Shown here: positions 47,056 through 59,163 of the stretch, piece by piece
Layout of the letters: each line of letters begins with the position of its first letter
Numbering within the stretch: the first letter of the stretch is position 1
From: Telopea speciosissima
Taxonomy: Eukaryota > Streptophyta > Magnoliopsida > Proteales > Proteaceae
DNA: 64,000 bases
Reading direction: 5' to 3'
NCBI RefSeq assembly: GCF_018873765.1
Contig: NC_057921.1
Coordinates: forward strand, 13,700,604 to 13,764,603
Notes under the pieces: generated by a model
Database searches by the model: none
What the model saw: only the letters and a program-made list of their open reading frames with translations
Told to the model about the DNA's origin: nothing
Translations under genes and position numbers: made by a program

Positions 47056-47893
47056 GTAATGCCCTCAAATCCACCTAGGAGTTTAGGTCGTTAAAGGTCT
47101 ACAAGATCGATAGTCTTAGTGAAAAGAAACTTGAGTGTGAACCAAATATAAATCATCATAACTTCAAATTACAATAGCAGTGTACCTAATCATAACCATG
47201 CACATAAACACAACAGAAGTCTTTAAATTCAAACAATTATCTTTGATCCAAAACCCCAAAGTCTAACCATTACATTGTTCATTAACCATAATTAAATCAA
47301 AATTACAACCTCAAAACCTTAAATCAAAAGTCCATAAACCAAAACTCGTCTCAACAAAATTTTAAATGAAATCAAGTAAAATAAACATTATTCACCATAA
47401 TCATATGCCACGTCCTCATACTTCTCAACATAAGTCTACTCATACTTAAGAGGTCCTTCATCTAAAAATATAACGAGGGGTAAGCTAGGGATATCATACG
47501 ATCAAAGAACCATGAGTAACACCACTTCAATCCTACTCAAGTTTTATTATAACAGAATCCAACATGATAAATCTTAACGTCATCCAGAGTAGCTATACTC
47601 ATAATGTATGCAAATAAAAAGATGCATGAGCTGTACAACGGGTCATTGGAAAGAAAAATACGCCTAATCCGTACAACAGGTCATAGAAATTAAATGTGAC
47701 CGATCCGTACAATGGGTCAAGAATAGAAATAGAAGATGCCCGATTCATACAATAGGTCGTTGAAATTAAATGATGCCAGATCCGTACGACGGGTCATCGA
47801 ACTGAAGCAAATATGAATGTATAATACATTGTCATAACATCACGAAAGAAACAATAACTCAGATCAAATCATAAGAATGTTGGAAAGACTGTA
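47056..47893 (-). mobile_element. LTR fragment (LTR-6), minus orientation
   Basis: Starts TGTAATGCCCTCAAATCC in plus orientation, the complement of a ...GGGCATTACA LTR end. It contains a five-copy tandem repeat (47631-47801). It is cut by the LTR starting at 47894. Confidence 0.45.
47631..47801. repeat. Five spaced copies of a short motif in LTR-6
   Basis: Copies of GATCCGTACAACGGGTCAT, 35-45 bp apart, each followed by a GAAATTAAATG-like spacer in most copies. Confidence 0.85.
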
Positions 47894-48265
47894 TGTCACG
47901 CCCCCATCCTGACAAGGAATAAAATACATTAAAGGGGTGACTAGGATGACACATGTCATCTCAACAAGCTACCAAGATCATGAATGCAGTGCCCTGATAC
48001 ATAGTCACTGACTAACATTAGTACACAATAATATCAGAGTGCGGAAGATAAGGAATATTATATTCCAAAGATCAGGAAATACAAGCGGAAGCGTTTACCA
48101 TAAAAGTCACATCATGTTCAAACTACTGAGTGATAGATATAGTTAATAGTTTCCATCTTGAGCTGACCACAAGGTAACTACACAAAACTTTAAGTAAAAC
48201 AGACAATGTTATTACAAGGCTCAAGGCCCCAAAAGACAAAATATAAAGGGACCAAATCCCAGTCA

Positions 48266-48399
48266 TCAGTATGCCCCGAAGGCACCGTCATTACAAGGAC
48301 ATCCATCACAGTGCTCCTCAGTCATCGCCTCTGGATCCTCAGTACCAATGTCATCATAATCTAAGGACTGTACCTCGAGACCAGTGAGGTAACTATCAC
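48266..48399 (-). CDS. Short ORF of LTR-5 ending in EHxxxCxC
   Basis: Behind a TTTTTAGATGTTGATGCAG|GT acceptor-like site (48400-48401) an open frame reads GDSYLTGLEVQSLDYDDIGT, then EDPEAMTEEHCDGCPCNDGA and FGAY, stop at 48266. It has no ATG at the start, so it would need an upstream exon. The match to LTR-4 is at nucleotide level, with one base less in LTR-4. Strongly acidic. Function unknown. Confidence 0.4.
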
Positions 48400-48742
48400 C
48401 TGCATCAACATCTAAAAAGGTGTGCACAAGGGGGTTAGCTTCACTGAGCTAGTGAGGGGATGGGGAGTGTACATATAAATAATTCACTTAGTCTACGATG
48501 CATGTAATTATTTGTTCATTTTTCACCTAACACACAAATCTAAGTTGAGGGTATATGCTACTACAATGACTCGGGAGACACTATGGGTCACTTAGCCTAT
48601 CGACACAGTGAAACCTCAATCGTTGCCATGGGGCTGGCACCGTCCGTAGCCCTAGTACCACCCAGAGGCAGAGCCCGATAACCAATGACTATCCTTGGCC
48701 TGGCCTCTCTTGCACTCCACAGGCGGCAGGTGTATTGGTTAC

Positions 48743-48779
48743 CCAACACCTAAATCCCTGTTGGTAAAGGTCGTAGCAT
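48743..48779 (-). other. Conserved LTR stem-loop block, LTR-5 copy
   Basis: Minus strand: TGCTACGACCTTTACCAACA, then GGGATTTAGG and TGTTGG. The core stem CCAACA/TGTTGG is intact although the neighbouring CCCTTG has changed. Confidence 0.8.
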
Positions 48780-49324
48780 AGAGAACTGAACCTACCATAG
48801 TTATACTACATGAGTCCTATCATGTCGAGAGGTATTCCAGGTGTATCAGCATCCCATACCATCTAACACCTGGGTACCAGCACAATACGGCACATACAGA
48901 TCATCATGGCATGCAATAGAAATTAACATATTTTTGGGGATTCCGATGCCGGTACCATCCGATACTGTAGCCCAAAGTAAGGGTTTACAATCCATATCAA
49001 CATCACATCAATCAAGTAAGAGATAAAATGCAAGATGCAGCATGCATAATAATGATGCGAACAACATAAATATTATATGTTTAATAATGTAAACAAACTC
49101 AAACAATCACACAAAACCCACTCACCTTGGCTAAGAGCTATTTACTTGAAGGACTACTGGTCCTCAAAAGCACTTTGATACGCGTCGCTGGGCAAGTTGT
49201 TATAGCCTAGGGTTAATTAAATCAAACGCAAATATGAATATATATGTAAACGGCTATGGAGTTCAGAGGTACCCTTGGTTTAAGTTTTAAACCAACGCCA
49301 GACTCAAATTTGGAAAGACCGCAG

Positions 49325-49708
49325 TGGTGGTCAATTGGTATTGGTCCATCCAATGAACCAGTGGCAATGGACCAGTAGGGCTACAGCAGCAAAAATCTAG
49401 AAAGGTTCATGGTCTCACACCAAGGGGGTCCCTAGGTACTGTTCTAAGCAATTCCCTATGTTAAGGTTAGGTTTTTCAATCAAGGTTGGTACTGGTTGAT
49501 TGGACTGGTCTATCCAATGGACCAGTGGCAATCAAACCATTGTTCAAAATACAAGAATAGGACTGGAATGGCATGGTTCACAATATGGATCACACAAATG
49601 ACTCTTAGCAAGATGTTCTAGACCTTGGGGTAGGTCAGAGGCAACACAGGTCCAAGATCCCTATAGTGGTCGATTGGTACTAGTCCATCCAATGGACCAG
49701 CGACAATG
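49325..49708 (-). repeat. Three hairpin units in LTR-5
   Basis: Units at about 49325-49375, 49485-49535 and 49664-49708, each holding TTGGTCCATCCAATGGACCA or a variant (self-complementary around CATCCAATG) within GTGGTCGATTGGTACTGG...GTGGCAATG. Spacing is about 160-175 bp. Confidence 0.85.
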
Positions 49709-51055
49709 TGTTGAGGTAAAGTCCTTACACATCATCCATTATGATTTTGATGATAACAAATAAGTCTTGTGTACTAACTTGTGTTAAGTTGCATAGAGAG
49801 ACTTCACAAGAGTAGAGCATCAAGTAAGGGGGAGTACCGAGTACTTACAAGATTGATGCTCAAAGCAAATTGAACCTTGCCCAATCTTTCATAGAATCAT
49901 GAAGAATGAGGAACAAGTTTTGAAGACAAAGATCAAGACAACTTAGAGGAACTCAATTTGAAGACATTCATGTAAAAAAATGAAGTTCAAGACTTAAAGA
50001 AGATTGAAGACTTAGAATTGTACTAAGTTGTATAATCATAATTAAAGTCACAAATGATATAATGCATACACACAAGCATGCATTCATTTAGATGGACTTT
50101 AGGAGGTTTAATTAACCCGATCCATATGACCAAACCAATTTAGAATCATGCAAGTAAGTCCAACAAAGGACTTAACATGGTTCAGCAGAATTTGTTGATC
50201 CGGTATGTCGAATCTGGAAACGGCATGCCGAATTTGTTTTGGTATGTTTAATACAATCTCAAGATTTGCTCACAGAGAGCAAACGAAATGTGCCGAATCT
50301 GATCTGGCATATCGAATCATGATCCAGCATGCCAAATCATGATCCAACATACCGAATTAGAATTTAACTGTTATGAATTAACCGTTGGGCAACGGATATA
50401 TTCCATGATCCGGCATATCGAATTAGGAAATGACATACCGGATTATGATAGATTAGTATCCGAATTTAGCATTAAGTCTTAGATGCCTTGAGCACCTTTG
50501 CCTATAAATAGATAAGCTCAATTAAACTAATTACAATTAACTAAAGTTAATCAAAGGCATCAAAAAGACATTGGTACTTGATCATTCAAAGTATTGAAGT
50601 GTGCACTCTTAATCAAAGAATTCATTCAAGTACATTTCCTCTCTTGCTACTCCACCTCAATTAGCTTCAAGCTTCAAGCTTCAAAGGTGAAAAGTAGTTT
50701 CATACATCTAAGGTTGAGGTAATCCTAATCTTAGTACACTGTTTATTTTATATGGTTATTTAAGTCTTCTTGCTCGAAATCAAGAGTAGGTTGAGTCCTC
50801 TTACTAAAAAATCAAGATTAGTTGTTGTTGAGTTCTCTTGCTCATTTCTCAAGATTTGTACGAGTTCTCTTGCTCATACTCAAGATTTGTTTTAGTGAAA
50901 TTCTCTCTAAGATGAGAGGAGTGAACGTAGGCAAGTATTGGCCGAACCACTATAAATCTTGTGTGTTATCTTTGTTGTTTGTTTATATTTTATTGATAAC
51001 TTTTTAATTCCGCATTAGTTGTTATATTCAACTACCTTCACCTATTCACCCCCCT
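49709..51055 (+). repeat. Copia-C 5' LTR with short repeated motifs
   Basis: About 1.35 kb; the right border is approximate. 50197-50445 holds seven or eight copies of a unit like GATCCGGCATGCCGAAT, spaced irregularly, several in inverted or palindromic arrangement. Repeats of TCTTGCTC(A)...CAAGAT lie at 50768-50890. Confidence 0.7.
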
Positions 51056-51135
51056 CTAGGTGAATTTATATTTAGTATCAGAGCGGGAGCTCAAGACCTT
51101 GATTGTTTTTCAATCTAATTAAAGAGTTAAAGACC

Positions 51136-51897
51136 ATGGGATCCTCTGTCAATCATAAGGTTGAAGGATACAACATTACCCGATCCCCCTTCTTTGAAGG
51201 TGAAGGATTTTTCTATTGGAAGAATCGCTTCAAGAACTTCGTTTGTGCCAATAACATTGATACAAGGGAAGTCATTGAGAATGGACTAAACAATATAGAC
51301 AAACCCAAAGAAGAGTGGACTCCAGCTGATAAAGAAAAAATCCAACTCATCTATGTAACAATAAACTACATTCAATGTGCTTTGGGAGAAAAGGAATATA
51401 ATAGGATTTGTATATGTAACTCCACTAAGGAAATGTTTGACAAACTCGTTGTAACCTATGAAGGTACTTCAGGGGTCAAACAATCTAAGATTGACATGCT
51501 TGTAAATGAATATGAACTATTTAAGATGAAAAATGATGAAGATATATATGCCATGTTTACTCATTTTACTAACATTGTAAACAAGTTGAAAGGTTTAGGG
51601 AAGATCTATTCCAATGGTGAAAATGTTCGAAAGATTTTGAGACCTCTCTCAAAGGAATGGAGACCTAAAACTACGGCAATTAAAGAATCCAAGGACATCG
51701 ACAAATTAAGCCTAAATGAGTTGTTGAGATCACTCCAAACCCACGAGATGGAACTTAAACTTGACATCAAGGAGAATGAACCAAAAGAACATAAGAAGAA
51801 GATTGTAGCGTTCAAATCATATGAAATCAGCGATGAAGAAGAAGAATTGTCTGATGATGAGATCGCTTATTTATCTAAGAAATTTCAAGATTCTTGA
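51136..51897 (+). pseudogene. Copia-C gag, N-terminal frame
   Basis: Starts MGSSVNHKVEGYNITRSPFF and contains the copia gag core: FFEGEGFFYWKNRFKNFVC, YNRICICNSTKEMFDKLVVT, TSGVKQSKIDMLVNEYELFK and ILRPLSKEWRPKTTAIKESK. It ends in an acidic stretch with YEISDEEEELSDDEIAYLSK. A one-base deletion near 51893 ends the frame (QDS, stop) where the sequence continues one frame over with LKNKRKATFNKKRFSKDQKG. ATG at 51136 is preferred to 51103 because it follows the primer region in the usual way and starts the conserved part. The product would package the element's RNA in the cytoplasm. Confidence 0.85.
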
Positions 51898-52736
51898 AAA
51901 ACAAAAGAAAAGCCACATTCAACAAGAAAAGATTCTCAAAAGACCAAAAAGGTAAGAATGCTCCTAAAGAAAATAATGAATCTTCTTCAAAAGACATTGT
52001 GTGCTATGAGTGTAGGAAACCAGGACACTACAGGGGAAACTGTCCAAAAATAAATAAATACAAGAAGGCCTACAAAGCTGAAAACTCCTTTGATTCAAGT
52101 GATGAAGAAGAGGATGATGAAGCACCTCAAGAAGAAGAAGAAGAAACCAATCTAGCACTCATGGCTATCGAAGATGAAGAAATTCAAAATGAGGTAACCC
52201 CCACTTCTCCATCTCATAAAGATAAAGACTTTTTAGAATTGAAAGAAGGCTTTGAAGACCTCTACCAAAGTAGCATGAAATTAGCTACCACAAAAAAGAA
52301 TCTCTTAAAAGAGATAAATATTCTCAAAGACCAAAACACAACTCTAACTTTTCAAGTTAACAACTTGGAGGAAGAAAAAGAGAAATTGTGTAAAGCTTTA
52401 GAATTCTTTACTAACGGGAAAAAGGCTCTTGACATTTTACTTGAAAATACTTCCAAAGCATCTCTTAACAAGGAAAGGGTAGGCTATGATGTAAACAACA
52501 ATTCAAATCTAGCCGAAGAACCAAGTACAAGTAAAATGACAAGTGAGAAAGTAAAGAAGAAGTTTTGCACTATTGTAGGAAGAAAGGGAATTCCATTGAG
52601 GAATGCTATTCTAAAAAGAAAAGTTCTCAATTTAGCAAACCTAATCCCAAAGGGAAGACTCCATATATCCCTCAAATTGTTGTATGTAATAATTGCAATA
52701 AGAAGGGACATACTATCTGGGAATGTAATCACATGA
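51894..52736 (+). pseudogene. Copia-C gag, zinc-knuckle part
   Basis: Continuation of gag after the frameshift. First zinc knuckle CYECRKPGHYRGNC (about 52000-52041), an acidic linker (SSDEEEDDEAPQEEEEE), then a coiled-coil-like region (52230-52400). Near 52560 another frame change occurs. In the other frame HYCRKKGNSIEEC (a knuckle missing its first Cys) and CNNCNKKGHTIWEC (about 52690-52730) follow. Three knuckles in one gag is more than the usual one. Confidence 0.8.
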
Positions 52737-53057
52737 AATAATCTTTCCACCATCTTAGAAGACCTTACAATGGTTAAAATAGAAGAAGTCATCCAAAGGT
52801 GCAAAGACCAACTAGAACTCCACCTAAGGTGCAAAGACCACCCAAAAACCAAGGTTCATATAGGATACCCTAAAACCAAAGACCTTGGAACCCTTAATCA
52901 TACCCAAATTGGTATGGCAACCAAAAGACAAATGGTGACCGAATGGTTTGGAGACCAAGAGAAATGTATGATACTAACAATGACGGACCCAACATACAAT
53001 GGGGACCAAAGTTTTATTAAGTGTCTTTGTTTTGTAGGTGGATATGAGCAACATGGA

Positions 53058-53163
53058 ATGGTATATCGATAGTGGCTGCTCAAAGCACATGACATCTAAT
53101 CCAAAGCTGTTTTCGGAGCTCAAGAAATAAAAAGGAGAATGGGTATCTTTTGGAGACAACAGC
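53058..53163 (+). pseudogene. Copia-C protease start
   Basis: WYIDSGCSKHMTSNPKLFSE followed by a stop and WVSFGDNS. DSG is the aspartic protease active-site triad. Cut by the solo LTR and resumed at 56948. Confidence 0.8.
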
Positions 53164-55240
53164 TGTAAAACCCGTGCCCAAAAATACGGGCTAATTTAAA
53201 ATTTTGTTGAAGGTCCAAAACCTGAGGTCAATGGCACCAGTATCTTATAGAGCGTTGAACGAATGGTCGAGAAAAATAATGTAATGTAATGCCCGCATCT
53301 TTATTTTAAAATTTTCCCCATTAACTTTGGTTGCCAACTAGTGCATCACCGGTCTAACCTGGCGATCGGTAAACAATAAAATAACTTATATTTGTAATAT
53401 AGGGGCATTATGATAATTATACCAACTCATGAAAAGTTAAGTTTTGATAACGTGAAATAATTCTTAGGATCAATAAATTATTGAGAAGAACCTTAAAACG
53501 AAACCTATACAATTAACGAAAGTCAATTCCGGGTTTCCTAGACAAAATGTTGATCAAAACAGTAAGAACAAAAGGATAAAGTAATTTATTCTTCAAAAGA
53601 TGGCAAATTAAGGTCTTAACCCAACTGGTTGTTACTTTGGCTATTTAAGTGGGAAGTTGTAGGTTCAAATCTCCACCCACGTATACTTTTATATATACAT
53701 AAAAGTTTAAATAAGTTAAATAAAAGACATGTGGTGAGGTGGAAATTTAATTTTAAAAACAAATATGCATGTGGGGCCCACCTAAAGTGGTAGCCACGTG
53801 GCACACTTAAGCAGTGACATATATTGTATGTTGAACATGCACACAATAGTTGGAGGCCACATGGCATTCCATGTGGAAGGATCCTATTGGTGAGAATTAA
53901 GAAATCAAATTAATAAATAGATGGCAAGTTGGGATAGGTTAGATATAATTGAAATAAAACATAAGACTAATGGGTAATCAAGTCTTTTCACTTTATAAGG
54001 GTACCTTAATCAAAGAAGAAGACTAATCACTATTGGTGGAAAATGGAGGCCAGGAAGGGTAGGACTGAAATTTCATAGGTTTAGGACTTAAAAACTTTTC
54101 ATTTAAAGTATAGGACACATTTAGATGGGTACCCAAGATACTAAATAAAGAAAATAATATATTGGTTATACAAGGATAAAGAAGGGGTAAAATTGTATTC
54201 TCATAAATAAATAAAAAAATAAATAAAATAAAGTATAAAAGGGAACCCATATTTGTTGGGTTTAGTTCAGCAAAATTGAAAAGAAAAGAAAAGAAGAAGA
54301 AGAGAAAGAGAAGGAGAAGAAAGAAGAGAAAGAGAGCGAGAAGAAGAAGGAGAAGGAGCCTTGCTCACCTCTTGCTCTCAAGCCCCAAGGTAAGCACCAC
54401 TAGAATCCGACCTTCTCATCTCATAAACCTTTCTTATAAAATTTTGTTTTGGGAAAACAGTTACAGAATTGAACCCAAACTCCTACCTTGCATGCTACCA
54501 TGTATGAAATGCTTAAATTAGTATCTAGGATGCATGATCCTCTTGCATAACCTCTCCCTCCTACCTCCTACTTTCTTCTCAAATGTAGAATGTACTTGAA
54601 CTTAAGTTCCAGCCATGATTTGGCTAACCATCATGCTAAACTATGAATGTAAGCCATGATTTGCAAGATAGAACCATGGATCCTTGCATGCATGCCATGG
54701 ATTCTATGTTATTGCTCTTCATCCACATTCTTACAAACCCAGAATTTGCTTAGACCTCAGTTCCACCATGAATATAGCTTAGTTTTATATCAAACCATGT
54801 GCATGAAGCAAGAAATAGTAGGATAGAACCCAATTCCATACATACATCTTAAATCCCAACATAAATGACAAATTCTGCTAATTTACAGATTGACCTTCTC
54901 TTAGTTAAAATGATATAACTCCATGACCCAAACTTAATTTTTATTGGTTCCAATTTTGTTAGAAACTAGACTCATTGGGATTCATTTTGTTAGAAGACAC
55001 TATTACCTAGTTATGTCTCTAAGTTAAAGTTGCTATCAAAATCGGATCCTGCTGTCTTGACAGATTGACCTTTGTATAATAAAAATAGTATATCTTCATA
55101 ATCCAATCTTCATTTTCTTTGATTCTAATTTTTCTAGAAACTAGATTCATATAGATTCATTTTTTTGGAAGGAACCATGATCCAATTATGCCACTAAACG
55201 AACTGAAATTTCATTTCAATCAAAACAAATTCTGCATATG

Positions 55241-55620
55241 AATTCTTTGGGCGATAGCACTGGGCGATGCACACATCACCCAGAGAATTAAAGTGGGCTA
55301 TTTTGCAAATCTAAGTTTGGGGACCTCCACATATGGACTATAAATAGTGTAAGGAGGTGAAAATGACCAAAATACCCCTCCTTACATCTGTCCATAATTA
55401 TGAACACTTTGGGTACCCAAGTGGGCCCCGCAGGGCTTGGAAACCTGGTTTGTGTTGGTGTTGCAGCACTGCTGACCTAGGGACTGTGATGTAAGACTAT
55501 TGTGACCTAGGAACATGAACTATAGTGGTAAAATACCATATTGACCCTAAGTCACATTTTCTGGATGATGCACCGGGACATAGACCTAAAGCCCAGTGCA
55601 AGGCCCAGAGAATTCCAAGT
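55241..55620 (+). repeat. Hairpins in LTR-3
   Basis: AATTCTTTGGG (55241-55251) pairs with CCCAGAGAATT (55279-55289), eleven positions with one G-T. A second hairpin at 55559-55620 pairs TTCTGG with CCCAGAGAA outside and GCACCGGG with CCCAGTGC inside. Confidence 0.82.
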
Positions 55621-56105
55621 GATCTCGGATTGAGCACCGAGTCAGACCAGTGAGCCTAGACCAACACTAGGTTATCCAAAACAGTCTGAATAATTAAAAT
55701 AACACATTTTTAATTTATTACTTTAGGATTTGATTCCGTGCTCGAGGTGCATAGCCAGGTACCGGCCGGAACTGAACAAACAACTGAACCGGTAGGATCA
55801 AACCAAGGTGAGTAGAATTACACCATGAGTGTAGGTGTAACATGACTGATGGGTTATGATAACAACAACAACAATATTTATTGTCTTTAATTTCTTTAAA
55901 TTTTTTTATGTTCTTATTTAAATTCTGAATCTTATCTGATGGACATTGAAAATAGATGATAATGCTTATATGTGGAATTGCTAGATTAGATGCCATAGCC
56001 GGCTTGGAAATGAGGCCTATGGTAGCCCTTAGAATGGGATACGGTTGACACCACCCGACTCATACTATGTCATATAGAATGCATATGGCTAGAAAATCAT
56101 CACCC

Positions 56106-56144
56106 GTGCTACGAACCCTTGCCAACAGGGGTTTAGGTGTTGGA
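56106..56144 (+). other. Conserved LTR stem-loop block, LTR-3 copy
   Basis: GTGCTACGAACCCTTG then CCAACA, GGGGTTTAGG, TGTTGG. AACCCTTG/CAGGGGTT could form an alternative 8 bp stem with loop CCAA. Confidence 0.82.
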
Positions 56145-56607
56145 TACCACAAAAATGTCAGGCCAATGTCCTAAAGGGCATTGTTCGGTCGGCTGACCCA
56201 TCGTGATCATTAGGACTTGATGGTAGCACAGAAATGTGTGAGGCCAATGTCTCAAGAAGACATTGTTCGATTTGATGCCCACTAGTCAATAGGGCTGGTG
56301 GTAGCACAGTGGTAACCTTGAGGGCCAGTTGGACTGACCTTAGGAAGGGATGCTGAAGCCGACTGATTTTCTCCGACAACTCAACGGGTGTATTGCGGGA
56401 AGGGGTAACCAAGCCCGCACCAGGGATAAATGTATTGGGGATTGTAGTAGCACTAACCTGTCTTAGTTGTGATGTTAGGTGGCTAATAAATGAAATGAAC
56501 TGCACCTCATGTAGGACTCATTTGGTTGTGCATGCATGGTTTATATTTCATTCACGGGCTCGGTGGAGCTCACACTCTTGTATATTCTCTTTTAGTTGAT
56601 TTTACAG

Positions 56608-56675
56608 GTATGGGTTTGCCAATGGACGAGGAAGCTGTTGATGGAATTGTAGATCTTCCTCATCTCGTTGCTTAG
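56608..56675 (+). CDS. Short ORF of LTR-3
   Basis: After TTTTACAG|GT the frame MGLPMDEEAVDGIVDLPHLV ends at a stop (56673-56675). Same position and acidic start as the ORFs of LTR-1, -4 and -5, but much shorter and without CxC. May be a decayed version. Confidence 0.25.
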
Positions 56676-56947
56676 CGACGATTTTGTTATTATTTAAGTT
56701 TCTTTCTTTCAACAAGTGTATTACAAAGATAATGTACTTATTGGACATATTATCGATGATATAAATCATCTGTGGGTAGTCTGATATTTCGTTGCACTCT
56801 GATATTCTTTTACTATCTTTTTACCCTCATTGTGTGGTTTGTGACGTGTAAGTACTGCTTCTTGATCCTTGGGGATTGGCGGATGTCGTAGGATATCCGG
56901 TTACTTGCCTAAATCCTCCCAAGGGTGGTTTGGGACGTGACAACAGC

Positions 56948-58704
56948 AAATGAAGAATTATTGAAAACGGATTCATAAAATTTGGAGGTACAGTAATTTC
57001 CAATGTTAGCCTAGTTGATAACCTTAAGTATAATCTACTTAGCGTAAGTTAATTATGCAATAATGGATACTTTGTTAATTTCAATGCTTCTAAATATGAG
57101 ATTAAGGATTCTAATGATAATATGATTCTTGAAGGATGTAGAAAGAACAATGTTTATACTTGCATATTTAGTGTAAATTCTCATGATTCTTGCCTTATTT
57201 TTAAATCTGATGATACTACCTTATGGCATAGGAAATTGGGTCATATTAATCCTAAGATAATTAGATCCCTTTCCTCTAAAAATTTGGTGAGAAATCTAGC
57301 TAAGTTGAAATTTGATAAGCAACACACTTGTGGAGCATGTCAAAGAAGTAAACTTACTAAAGCTTCTCACAAGGCCATTAATGCTGTTGCTACCTCTAGA
57401 CCTTTGCAATTACTTCACCTTGACTTATTTGAACCTATCCAAATTACAAGCCTAGGAGGAAAGAAGTAAAACTTTTGTTATTGTAGATGACTATTCCCGA
57501 TTCAGTTGGACCCTCTTTCTCAAGCATAAAAATGATACATTTAAGGAGTTTGTATTTCTACAAGAGAATACAAAATCAGAAGGGTTACTTGATCACTTCT
57601 ATAAAACGTGACCATGGTGGTGAATTTGATAACATAGATGAATTTGGAGACTTTTGTCGAAAACAAGGTATAACCCATAACTTTTCGGCTCCTAGAACAC
57701 CACAATCAAATGGTGTGGTTTAAAGGAAAAATAGAAAGATCTAAGAAACTACAAGGACAATGCTCAATGAGTATTCTTTGCCAAAGTATTTTTGGGCCGA
57801 AGCTATTCATATGGCATGTTATGTGTTAAATCGGGTTTTGATAAAACCTATACTCTTGAAGATCCTATATGAACTCTTTCATAATAAGCTTCCTAAAGTT
57901 GATTATTTTAAAGTTTTTGGTTGCGCATGCTTTATTCTTAATACTAAAGACAACTTAGGAAAGTTTGAAGAAAAGGCCGATGATGGTATATTTGTAGGCT
58001 ACTCCACAAATAGTAGAGCTTATAGATTATTCAATAAAAGAACTCTAGTTGTGAAAGAGTCTATGAACGTAAAGTTTGATGAATCTATGGCCAAGGACAA
58101 GTATAAAGACTTAGAAGAAGATGATGAAGATGGAGTACTTGAAATTAGAAAAATAGTTGAAAATGTCTCTTTCGAAGAACCTAATGATCAAGTACATCAA
58201 CTTCCCAAAGAGATAAAGACTGTTAAAGATCACCCTCTTGACCTTGTCATTGGAAACCTAGAGAAAGGTGTACAAACAAGAAGTAAGATTCAAAATGTTT
58301 GTTCTAATGTAGCCTTCATCTCTACTATTGAACCCAAGAACATAAAGGAAGCTCTTTTGGATAGCAATTGGATAATTGCTATGCAAGAAGAGCTAAATCA
58401 GTTTGAAAGAAATAAAGTTTGGGACTTAGTGCCAAGACCCTCGAACACCAAAATAATTGGAACTAGATGAGTATTTAGAAATAAACTTGATGAAGATGGT
58501 AACATAATTAGAAACAAGGCTAGATTGGTTGCACAAGGCTATAACCAACAGGAAAGCATTGACTTTGATGAGACATATGCACCTATAGCTAGACTTGAAT
58601 CTATTAGAATGCTACTTGCTTTTGCTTATCATAAGAATTTCAGGTTACAACATTGGACGTGAAAAGCGTATTCTTAAATGGCTTCATAAATGAAGAAGTG
58701 TACG
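56948..58704 (+). pseudogene. Copia-C protease end, integrase, start of RT
   Basis: After the solo LTR, protease residues resume (IIENGFIKFGGTVISNVSLV). GAG-pre-integrase follows: LWHRKLGHINPKIIRSLSSK, with the integrase zinc residues CGACQRSK. Integrase core: LHLDLFEPIQ, DYSRFSWTLFLKHKND in a shifted frame, RDHGGEFDN and HNFSAPRTPQSNGVV, then VFGCACFILNTKDNLGKFEE and FVGYSTNSRAYRLF. RT starts EALLDSNWIIAMQEELNQFE (about 58350), passes a stop at 58468, gives NKARLVAQGYNQQESIDFDE and ARLESIRMLLAFA, then stops at LTR-4 just after the LDVK...FLNG position. Five or more lesions. Confidence 0.85.
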
Positions 58705-59163
58705 TGTTACACCCGTGCCCAATTTTACTATTTAATAATGTTTTCTCTCGGGTAACGTGTAGATTCTGCTACCGTGTATGCTAGTGAGTTATTTTCACTT
58801 GTGGTCAAACTTAGTCACAAGATTTTTGACCACATCACGGGCCTACCTGTGGAAGAGAGGTTCCTTAACCGGCAGTGGGGAAGATTTATCGATGGTGATT
58901 TCGTCGATCATCCTCCCAGCATAAGTTCGCAAAGTGAGGAGTATCGAAAGGCTTACCCGGTGTCCCCGCAGTTAGATACCACCTTTGGAGATGAGCTTAG
59001 TGTTGCGATCAAGAAGTTGTTCGGAATCACGAAGGACATGTCGTGACGGTTAAGGGGTAAGATGTAATCTTGTAGATGATACTGAGTCTTACTCTAGTCA
59101 ACCCTGAAGCATGGGTCAAAGCCCGACCCTTTTCCCTTGTGTTTTTGCCCTTACAGCAGTAAC

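Larger units (their letters stand above)
47894..49708 (-). mobile_element. LTR-5: LTR in minus orientation, truncated
   Basis: Plus strand starts TGTCACGCCCCCATCC, the inverse of the GGGGCGTGACA end of LTR-4. On the minus strand it aligns with 60290-61342: the short ORF (48399-48266), the GCTCAGTGAAGCTAACCCC box (about 48435-48453), the segment GAGGTTTCACTG...CTCCCGAG (about 48565-48620) and the stem-loop block (48743-48779). Family-specific hairpins lie at 49325-49708. Copia-C starts at 49709, so the LTR's 5' part is missing here. Confidence 0.75.
53164..56942 (+). mobile_element. LTR-3: 3.8 kb solo LTR
   Basis: Starts TGTAAAACCCGTGCCCA and ends GGGACGTGACA, with ACAGC on both sides (53159-53163, 56943-56947). 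No internal region, so it is a solo LTR left by recombination. Candidate signals in order: TATAAAA 54234-54240, purine-rich leader 54270-54360, donor-like CCAAG|GTAAGC (GT at 54390), a second TATAAATA (55339), hairpins (55241-55289 and 55559-55620), stem-loop block (56106-56144), box CGGTGGAGCTCAC (about 56560), acceptor-like TTTTACAG|GT (56607), short ORF. 3.8 kb is long for an LTR. Confidence 0.88.
49709..58704 (+). mobile_element. Copia element C (Sirevirus-like), broken twice
   Basis: Plus-strand Ty1/copia element. 5' LTR from TGTTGAGGTAAAGTCC (49709) to about 51055, then a TATCAGAGCGGGAGCTC primer-binding region (51076). Gag, protease, integrase and the first third of RT follow. A solo LTR (53164-56942) interrupts the protease region and LTR-4 (58705 onward) interrupts RT. 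The remaining RT, RNase H and 3' LTR should lie right of the window. The GGGAGCTC-type primer site and long gag with several zinc knuckles suit Sirevirus-like copia. Confidence 0.82.

Noticed and set aside
52770..53072. 100-codon plus frame between gag and protease of copia-C
   Set aside because: No domain seen; it is most likely decayed gag-protease linker, with repeated GGTGCAAAGACCA units.
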